From assembly GCF_004193775.1 (NCBI RefSeq), contig NC_041011.1, forward strand, positions 9,637,656 to 9,701,655: a DNA stretch of 64,000 bases, read 5' to 3'. Shown in pieces: positions 56,380 to 64,000 of this stretch. Each line of letters starts with the position of its first letter. Within the stretch, counting starts at the first letter, position 1. The stretch comes from Glycine soja. Taxonomy: Eukaryota > Streptophyta > Magnoliopsida > Fabales > Fabaceae. The notes beneath the pieces are model-generated. The model was not told the DNA's origin and did not search any database. It saw only the letters and a program-made list of their open reading frames with translations. Position numbers and translations under genes: made by a program.

Positions 56380-57425
56380 ATGGCATTAGAAGAGGGGAAG
56401 GTCTTTGAGAAGTTCGATGGCAGAGATTTTAGCTTTTGGAATATGCAAATAGAGGATTATCTATATTGGAAGAAGTTGTATCAACCCTTATTAGGGGATA
56501 AGCCAGACGACATGAAGCAAGAAGAATGAAACTTGCTAGATCGATAGGCTATTTGCGTGATCAGATTGACATTAGCCAAGAACGTCACATTCAACATCGT
56601 AAATGAGAAGACTACTGCAGGCTTAATGAAGGCGTTATCAGATATGTACGAGAAGCCTTCAGCAGCCAACAAAGTATACTTGATGCGTCGGTTGTTCAAC
56701 CTCAAGATGGGAGAAGGTATCTCTATAACTGATCATATTAATGAATTTAATACTATTCTTGTCCAGTTAGAGTCAGTGCAGATTAAATTTAAGGATGAGG
56801 TGAAGACATTGATTCTATTGTCATCACTATCGAATAGTTGGGTTGTAACTGTTACTGCAGTTAGTAGTTCTACAAGGGAGAACACATTAAAGCTTAGTGA
56901 CATTTGTGACTTGATCTTAAGTGAAGATGTTCACAAGAGAGATTCAAGAGAATCTTCTAGTCAGGTTTCCAATTCAGCATTGAATACTAAAGGCAGAGGA
57001 AGGACTATCCAGAAGGGTCAAAATGGTCAAGGCAGATCAAAGTCAAGAGGGAAAGGTCAGACAAAATTTCAAAGTGACATTATCTGTTGGAATTATGACA
57101 AGAGAGGTCACTTTACCAATCAGTGCAAGGCACCAAAGAAGAACAAGACTCACAAAAATAAGAAGCACGATGATGATGAATCCGCAAATACAACAACTGA
57201 TGAATTTGATGATGCATTAATTTGCAGTATGGATAGTCCTGTTGATTCATGGGTTATGGACTCGGGTGCGTCATTACACACCACTCCCTCTAAAGATTTA
57301 TTGTCTAACTATATTTCTGGAAGGTTTGGGAAAGTTTACCTTGCAGATGGAAAATCTCTTGACATTTTCGGAAGAGGTAATATTGACACAAAACCTTTAG
57401 TGGATCCCTATGGACATTGCACAAT
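56380..57425 (+). pseudogene. Element G gag and protease
   Basis: ATG 56380 opens a Copia gag with FEKFDGRDFSFWNMQIEDYL. Stops lie at 56527 and 56545. The long frame 56557-57447 covers the UBN2 region (LMKALSDMYEKPSAANK, HINEFNTILVQLESV), a basic linker (KSRGKGQTKF), the zinc knuckle CWNYDKRGHFTNQC, in which a Cys is Tyr, and the protease MDSGASLHTTPSK with an intact DSG. A frameshift between about 57380 and 57425 separates it from pol. Confidence 0.88.
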
Positions 57426-60278
57426 GTCAGACATATTCCTGCCTTAAAGAGAAATTTAATATTTGTAGGGCAGTTGGATGATGAGAGGCATTACACCACT
57501 TTTGAAGATGGAGCTTGGAAGGTAACAAAAGGCAATCTCGTTGTGGCTCGTGGAAAGAAATGAGGATCTTTTTACATGATTGCAGATGAGGATATGGTAG
57601 CAGTTACTGAGGTTGTCAATAATTCAACCCTATGGCATCAAAGACTTGGACACATGAGTGAAAAAGGAATGAAGCTTATGGCAGAAAAAGGTAAGTTATC
57701 AAGCCTAAAGCATGTTGATGTTGGTGTTTGTGAACACTGTATCTTTGAAAAGCAGAAAAAGGTTAGCTTCTCAAGGGCAGGGAAGACTCCTAAAGTTAAA
57801 AATCTAGAATTAGTGCACACAGATGTTTGGGGGTCAGCCCCAGTGAAATATGTTGGAAACTCACGCTATTATGTCACCTTTATCGACGACTCTACCAGAA
57901 AGGTATGAGTTTATTTTCTTAAAAATAAATCTAATGTGTTTTTTGTGTTTAAAAGGTGGAAAATAAAAGTTGAAAATCATACAGGTCTAAAGGTTAAAAG
58001 TCTAAAATCTGATAATGACGGGGAGCATGATAGTCAGGAGTTTAAGGACTTCTATTTAGAACATGGGATCAGAATAATTAAGACAATATTAGGAATACCT
58101 GAGTAAAACGATGTTGCAGAAAGGATGAATATAACCTTGAATGAGAGAGCGAGGTGTATGCGGATCCAATCTGGCTTGCCTAAAGCATTCTGGGCAAAAG
58201 CAATAAATACAACAACATATCTCATCAATAGAGGACCATCAGTTCCTTTAAATTATTAGCTGCCCGAAGAAGTATGGTCTGGAAAGGAGGTAAAACTTTC
58301 ACATTTGAGAATTTTTGGTTGTGTTTCATATATACTGATAAACTCTAATAGTAGAGATAAATTGGATCCAAAGGCGAGGAAGTGTTATTCTATTGGTTAT
58401 GGATCTGACATGTATGGCTATAGGTTTTGGGATGACCAAAACAAGAAAGTTATTAGAAACAGGAATGTCACTTTTAATGAGATCTTATTCTATAAGGAAA
58501 AATTTTCTGCAGAATCTACATGTGTAGGTAAACTGTCAGAAATTTCTGAGAAAGCAATAGTTGAAGAAATTTCAAAAAGTGATGTAGCTAATAGAAACTA
58601 GAGTATAGGCGTAGAGGTTGAGTCAGAATCAGAACCATCAACTCCTCCAAGAAGATCTAGCAGAATTTCAGTACCACCAAATAGGTATTCCCCTTCATTA
58701 CATTGCTTGTTGTTAACTGATGCTGGTGAGCCAGAATGTTTCAGTGAGGCTATGCAGGGGAATGACTCTATTGAGTGGGAGCTAGCAATGAAAGATGAGA
58801 TGACATCCCTTCAGAAGAATAATACGTGGTCTTTAATTAAATTGCAAGAAGGAAAGAAAGCTTTACAGAATAAGTGGGTCTATAGGCTAAAGGAAGAATC
58901 TAACGATAGAAGAAGATACAAGGCGAGACTTGTGGTGAAAGGGTTTTAGCAGAAACAAGGAATTGATTTCATAGAGATCTTCTCTCCAGTTGTAAAGATA
59001 ACTACCATCAGAGTTATTCTGAGTATTGCAGCTACAGAGAATCTTCACTTGGAGCAGTTAGATGTTAAAATTTCATTCTTGCATGGGGATTTAGAGGAAG
59101 ACATTTATATGACCCAACCAGAAGGTTTTGAAGTGCCAAGCAAGGATAATCTTATGTGCAAGCTTCATAAAAGTTTATATGGCTTGAAACAAGCACCGAG
59201 GCAGTGGTACAAGAAGTTTAATGAGTTTATGAGCAACTCAGGATTCAATAGATGTGACATGGACCATTGTTGCTATGTTAAGAAATATACTAATAACTAT
59301 GTTATCCTTACCGTGTATGTTGATGACATGTTGATTGCAGGATCTAGTATGACAGAAATTAATAGGTTGAAGCAGCAGTTGGCAGAAAACTTTGAAATGA
59401 AGGATCTTGTTCCAACTAAACAATTCCTTGGTATGAGAATTCTTAGAAATAGATCAGAAGGAATTTTGAAGTTGTCTCAGGAAAAATATATACACAAGTT
59501 GCTTGACAGGTTTTACCTTGAAGATTCTAAGACCAGGAATACCTTTTTGGGATCTCTTTTGAAGTTTTCAAAGAAGTAATCTTTGCAGACAGATGAAGAA
59601 AAATGTTACATGTCAAGAGTATCATATGCATCAGCAGTCGAGAGTTTGATGTATGCTATGGTGTGTACCAGACCTGACATAGCACATGCAGTGGGAGTTG
59701 TCAGTAGGTTCCTATCAAATCCAGCAAAGGAGCATTGGGAAGGAGTAAAGTGAATACTTAGATATCTAAAGGGTACTTCAGGGATGTGTTTGTGCTTCAG
59801 AAAAGACAATCTCACTTTACATGGATTTTCAGATGCAGACTTGGGAAGAGATTTTGATACCAAGAAAAGCACCACAAGCTACATTTTTATTTTGGGAGGT
59901 ACTGCTGTGAGTTGGAAGTCTAAACTTCACCATAGAGTTTTTCTCTCAACCACGGAAGCCGAGTACATAGCTACCTCAAAAGCAGCTAAGGAGATGATTT
60001 GGCTAAAGAATTTTCTCAATGAATTAGGGAAAGAACAAGATAATGCTTCAATGTTCAGTGACAGTCAAAGTGCTATAAGTCTTGCTAAGAATTCAGTCTT
60101 CCATTCTAGATGCAAGCATATTCAATTAAGATACCATTTTATTAGGGAGTTGATAAATGATCGAGACTTATCTTTGCTGAAGATCTTAAAATCAGAGAAT
60201 CCAACATATATGTTGACTAAAGCTGTTACAACTGACAAGCTGAGGCTTCGCATTGCCTCAGTCAGCCTTCGAGAATAA
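57426..60278 (+). pseudogene. Element G pol: integrase, reverse transcriptase, RNase H
   Basis: One frame from 57426 to the stop at 60276 with internal stops at 57561, 57906, 58104, 58257, 58599, 58947, 59577 and 59751. Blocks: GAG-pre-integrase zinc region (LWHQRLGHMSEKGMKLM ... CEHCIFEKQKKV), integrase core (HTDVWGSAP, YYVTFIDDSTRKV, KSDNDGEH, NDVAERMN), RT (NKWVYRLKEES, QLDVKISFLHGDLEE, SLYGLKQAPRQWY, and the catalytic YVDDMLIAG intact at ~59317) and RNase H (GFSDADLGRDFD, LSTTEAEYIATSKAAKE, RCKHIQLRYHFIRE). Apart from stops the text is well preserved, so the element is younger than element A. Confidence 0.92.
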
Positions 60279-60374
60279 TTAAAGATGAAGGCGCTACACT
60301 AGGTAAAGAGTCGATGAACTCATTGCTTACAAAGAACTGCTAGAGTTTGGAACTTAGACCCCAAGTGGGAGAAT

Positions 60375-60562
60375 TGTTAGAGTTTTGTGGTCTTAGTTCG
60401 TTTGTCCCACATCGCTTGGTTTGTAAAACTTGTGTCTCATTAGTGTTATATATAGAGACACCTTGTAAGCTTTAAAATGGGCAAGTAATAAGAAAGTTTT
60501 CTTTATGTCTTATCTCTCTTCTCCTTATTCCTTTGTCTCCTTCTTATTGCTCTATACTAAAA
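60375..60562 (+). repeat. Element G 3' LTR
   Basis: Starts at the purine-tract border GAGAAT/TGTTAG; contains gttatatatagagac near 60446, and ends in the A-run after CTATACT. It differs from the 5' LTR at several positions. Confidence 0.87.
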
Positions 60563-61466
60563 AATTCAAAGTCAATGGATCCTTAATCAAGTGATTACAT
60601 ATAGGTGTTTAATGTGTTGAAGTTAAGGTTAAATAGTTCAAATACTATGAAGTTTGACATAAATAATTATTGGTTAGACTTTACTTATCTTTCAGCTAAA
60701 TTCCAGATTAGTCAATATCACTTTAGTTAACACCAAAAAATAAAGTCAATGGATCTTGCAAAAAATAAATAAAATCTTAGCAGTGAAGAATTATAAACTA
60801 AACACGTCTAGGTTTGGTTGTAGGTATTTACGTTCAAAAACTATAACAATGGGTGAGTACTAATTTATTATTTTTTTATTGACTTTATTATATATCTAAA
60901 TCACGTGTTAGACATACTATTTAATGTATTAATTTTTAAATAAAATTAATATTGCACAAATCACTATATGTATAATAAATATTACCAAAAAATACTGTAT
61001 AATAATAAAATATTGTGTTATTTTGCCTTCACAAATTATTATATATAACTACTTGGTACGAGTATATGATTTTTTTTTTTACTTTTCTTGGAGAATAAAA
61101 ACATTAGACTTATAAATCAGTTATTTGATAAGTTTTTTATGTTGAATTTGAATTTATTTAAATAATTTTATCTGTTACAACACATACATTACTTTTTATA
61201 ATTGATTTACTAAGCTAGATTTAAATTTAGTTAAATATTTTGTTTATTATATTATAAAACGTAAATAGGTCATAGGATGAATTATTTTTTTCTTTTTCTT
61301 TTTTTTATATGGATATGTATTACTCTGCTTATTGCCATACCTAAACGTAAATAAGTCAACTTAATTTATAAAATAGGAAAATGAGTTAAGCTTCTTTAAG
61401 CAAAAGTTTGGCATGACCTAAGCCATTTTTATCCTTAATCATAATCTATATACTACGGTTACTTCA
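60563..61466. other. AT-rich intergenic DNA
   Basis: No gene or repeat recognised apart from poly-T runs near 61070 and 61290. Confidence 0.5.
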
Positions 61467-62246
61467 TGTTGAAGGCTATGGATAGTTGAAGATTTGAAGT
61501 GGTTGAAGTTAGAGAGAATCTTATGCGTGAACATTCAATCAAGCTTTCAAAATCTTTGTAAATTAATCTAAGTTAGAATTAGAAACTCTTAAAATATCTT
61601 GTATATAAAGAGAGTAATTAATTATGAGTTTAATCTTTGTATCCGTCTATAAGATGATAACTATATATAGGCAGTGCACCTTTACCTAAACAAATTTGTG
61701 TGTTTTGTCTAAACAAATGTGTGTGCTTTGTTTGAAGTTGAAGAGGTTTTGTTATAAAGAATACTTGTTTTATTAGCTTGGAGATATTAGTGTAAAACTA
61801 CTTTGGGTTGAGTTAGAAATGGCTTGAGAAAAGAATATTGGTATCTTTGAGAAAGATAGTGAAACTTGATGGGTTTGTCAACACTGAACTAGAAATAACT
61901 TGAGAAAAGAATATTAGTATCTTTGAGAAAGATAGTGAAACTTGATGGATCTACCAACAACTGAATGTAGTCTTAGTGTTTGAGATAAACCAATATAAAA
62001 AATTGTGTTATTATCTCTTTTACATATACATATGTTTTTATTTAACCTTGAATTGTTGTGCATCTCAAATTTTTTTGCAAAAAGATTTTTAGTAAAAGAG
62101 TGTTTTTAAAACTATTATTTGCTTCCTTATCTGCTACCTTCTTAAACAAGTTTCATAAGAGGATATTTGTTCTTGTAAAAGTGTTTGCGAATAGGTTTTC
62201 AAGAAACACAATTCAAACTCCCTTCTTGTGTTTTTGTGTCTCTACA
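61467..62246 (+). repeat. LTR related to element A (solo LTR or fragment)
   Basis: The end AAACACAATTCAAACTCCCTTCTTGTG...CTCTACA (62207-62246) matches the 3' end of A's LTR read in this orientation. A TATA-type tgtatataaagag lies near 61602. A 73-bp stretch (agaatattggtatctttgag..) is duplicated in tandem at about 61833 and 61906. The start at 61467 (TGTTGAAGG) is a guess: no matching target duplication flanks it. Confidence 0.55.
61810..61955. repeat. 73-bp tandem duplication
   Basis: AGAAATGGCTTGAGAAAAGAATATTGG...CTTGATGGGTTTGTCAACA and AGAAATAACTTGAGAAAAGAATATTAG...CTTGATGGATCTACCAACA follow each other. It lies within the LTR above. Confidence 0.85.
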
Positions 62247-62705
62247 CCTATTACTTGAAAGAATTGAGATGGACTCAAATGGTAACTAAACATAAAATAC
62301 CAATATGAATGTGGGTTATATACACGTAAATTCAAGCTTTTTCAAACATAGGAGAAGAAAATAATAGCTTGAATTTCTTTTGCCACATCTAAGTTTGAAA
62401 CAATGACATTTAGTGTTGAGACAAACAAGATGTTCCAATTAAGCCCAAATTCTAGGCATAAGATTGGTTATAAAGTTGTTAGTCTAAAGTCATGTTTTGG
62501 CTTGCTTTCGTTGTGGTCACGGTCTTTTATCTGTTTGGGTGCTAAGTTTTGACATCATAATAATGTCAAACAAGATATTCATTCCTGGATCATTCACCTG
62601 TGTATGCCTAAATCTCTATGGATGATTGTTTAAGGGATTGTTTAGAATTTACAAGATCGAGATTGGTGTTGAAGTTCTAAACATGACCCAAATCCAAAAG
62701 GCTAT
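62247..62705. other. Spacer between two related LTRs
   Basis: No gene seen. An 18-bp near-palindrome ttgacatcataataatgtcaa lies at about 62549-62569. Confidence 0.45.
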
Positions 62706-63783
62706 TGTTAAGTCAAAAGACATTTGTGTCTTAAGAGGAATCAAAACTCCTAATTATTTGATTAGATACAAATAAATACAAATGTTAAAAGTTGTGTATT
62801 ATGCGATATCAGAACATGATTCACAAGTCAGCCTTTGAAGCATCAGACAATAGCTAGCTAAAGTCATGATATGATACAACATTTAAGAGTTGACATTTAA
62901 GACTTCATTTAATACTTTGTGTTTGACATTTGTTTTGCATAGACATTCTCCTAGGATTTGTCGAATCTTATGAAGAATAAATGAAACTCAAGATCTAAAA
63001 CATTGCCAAACTCCATCAAAAGATGTGTTATATTTTGCATACCTACTTGGACCAAAGAAAAGTGATTTTTAGCTAAAGTGTTCTACATGAAAACTAATAA
63101 GAGTGGTTTCCCTACATGAGAAAGGATGTGCATTTAATGCAAACATTAAATGCTCCAATGATCAAAATATCAAAGAAGCTTAAGTGAAGAAATTCATTTG
63201 TTGTGAAACAACAAACACTTGAAGATGAAGGCCTATATATACCAAAAGCTTTGAAGAAATGTGATATGAACCTTACACACATTCATTATATTCCTTTATG
63301 TAAAAAGCTATATGTAAAGTTTAGAAAAGCTCTCAAAACACTTTGATTATCTTGAGAGAATGGACTAAGTGTTGAGATTATATATCCGTATGTAAGACAC
63401 TCAAATAGTTAGTCATTGTGCAAACACAAACAACAAATCGTTCTAATTTGTATAGAATCAATAGTAGTTTGGTAGGACAAAGAATATTGGGTTACATCAA
63501 ACTTGAGGTAGAGCTTGATTTGTAAGAGTTAGAAGTGACCATGATAGAATACTTATAACTTGTGATAAGTTAATGAAATTTGGTGGTTTGCCAAGAACTA
63601 AACGTAATCTCAATGGTAGGGGCGAACCTATATAATATCTTGTGTTTGATCTTGGTTTATCTCTTATTTGCTTTAACTGACCTAAGGTTTGAATTTGATT
63701 TTAGGATTGAAAATCTCGGGTTTTACAAAATCTATTTTCCTCATCTAAACGTATTTTTCTTCACAACTATTATTTGTCTTAGA
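62706..63783 (+). repeat. Second LTR related to element A
   Basis: Starts TGTTAAGTCAAAAGACATTTGTGTC, the counterpart of A's decayed outer terminus, and contains in order the U3 parts found separately in A's right LTR (62706-62830) and left LTR (62949-63120), the TATA-type cctatatatacc near 63232, and the R/U5 text ttgccaagaactaaacgtaatc. The 3' end near ttatttgtctt is approximate. The repeat at 63779-63830 (agaatctcttag twice) follows it. Confidence 0.65.
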
Positions 63784-64000
63784 ATCTCTTAGATCACACG
63801 GATAGAGATAGGATCTTAGAATCTCTTAGTCTATATATGGTGTGGATCTAGAATGAGTTGAAGTTAGTTCAATCCTTTGAGCAAAGGGCTTTTATAGGAA
63901 CATTATGGTAGAAGAAGTAGTTAAGGACTCGTGGCCGCGTGAGAAGAGTCCCTACTTTTGGGGAGGTGAGAATGTCAGATGTCTATGACTTCTCAACTGT

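Larger units (their letters stand above)
56101..60562 (+). mobile_element. Element G: Tork/Tnt1-like Copia element, complete but dead
   Basis: Short LTRs (56101 to ~56286 and 60375 to ~60562; both start TGTTAGAGTTTTGTGG and end CTATACTAAAA). A PBS TGGTATTAGAGC at 56289, one change from the tRNA-Met site, and a purine tract CCCCAAGTGGGAGAAT before the 3' LTR. The flanks TAATT and AAATT are compatible with a 5-bp duplication with one mismatch, but the A-run at the LTR end makes the border ambiguous. One gag-pol frame of Copia order lies between. Ten in-frame stops and one frameshift inactivate it. Short LTRs and the RT/RNase H text are like Tnt1-type elements. Confidence 0.9.

Noticed and set aside
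1..64000. CRISPR-like arrays, tRNA or rRNA genes, bacterial operons
   Set aside because: The short direct repeats here are minisatellites or LTR sub-repeats; the tRNA-like matches are only primer-binding sites of 12-18 bases. Nothing prokaryotic is seen.

Overview
The window looks like plant nuclear DNA from a legume, most likely soybean (Glycine) or a close relative. This is inferred from intron-containing TMK-type receptor kinase coding sequence, very AT-rich intergenic DNA, and LTR retrotransposons whose LTRs carry many copies of the palindrome GGTAATCGATTACC. I could not search any database. About three quarters of the window is transposable elements, and only one gene (a TMK-family receptor kinase) is clearly intact. 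A second split host gene is proposed from splice signals.

Region 1 (1-31707) is one nested stack. An old Copia element, here called A (97-31702, minus strand, target duplication AATTA), sits in a ~0.5-kb AT-rich tandem repeat. Four younger elements landed inside it: B (175-3579, gag-only, in A's 3' LTR), a 10.7-kb Gypsy element with a Tekay-like C-terminus (6973-17697, in A's integrase), C (18744-26779, gag-only Tat/Ogre-like Gypsy, at A's protease motif) and D (28387-30686, two LTRs with no internal region, in A's gag). Each has a 5-bp target duplication, exact or with one mismatch, and A's reading resumes on the far side of each insertion.

Region 2 (31703-46774) holds the tandem repeat, then AT-rich DNA, then a candidate minus-strand gene with exons at 35929-36743 and 46244-46774. 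Its large intron is filled by a degenerate CACTA transposon (36837 to ~46219) carrying En/Spm-type transposase and Ulp1/C48-protease remnants. Copia-type element E (38774-43131, target duplication CCTTA) is nested inside the CACTA.

Region 3 (48363-52465) contains the TMK-like receptor kinase on the minus strand (two coding exons, 961 codons). Its intron carries a 166-bp tandem duplication, and a hAT-like MITE and a G-box foldback lie just downstream.

Region 4 (52466-64000) has degenerate tandem repeats, a complete but dead Tork/Tnt1-like Copia element G (56101 to ~60562), and two LTRs related to those of element A.

The most interesting observation concerns the related elements B, D and E. 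Their 3' ends carry three tandem polypurine-tract/LTR-start modules, and target duplications show that different insertions used different modules, so the LTR boundary appears to have moved between copies.
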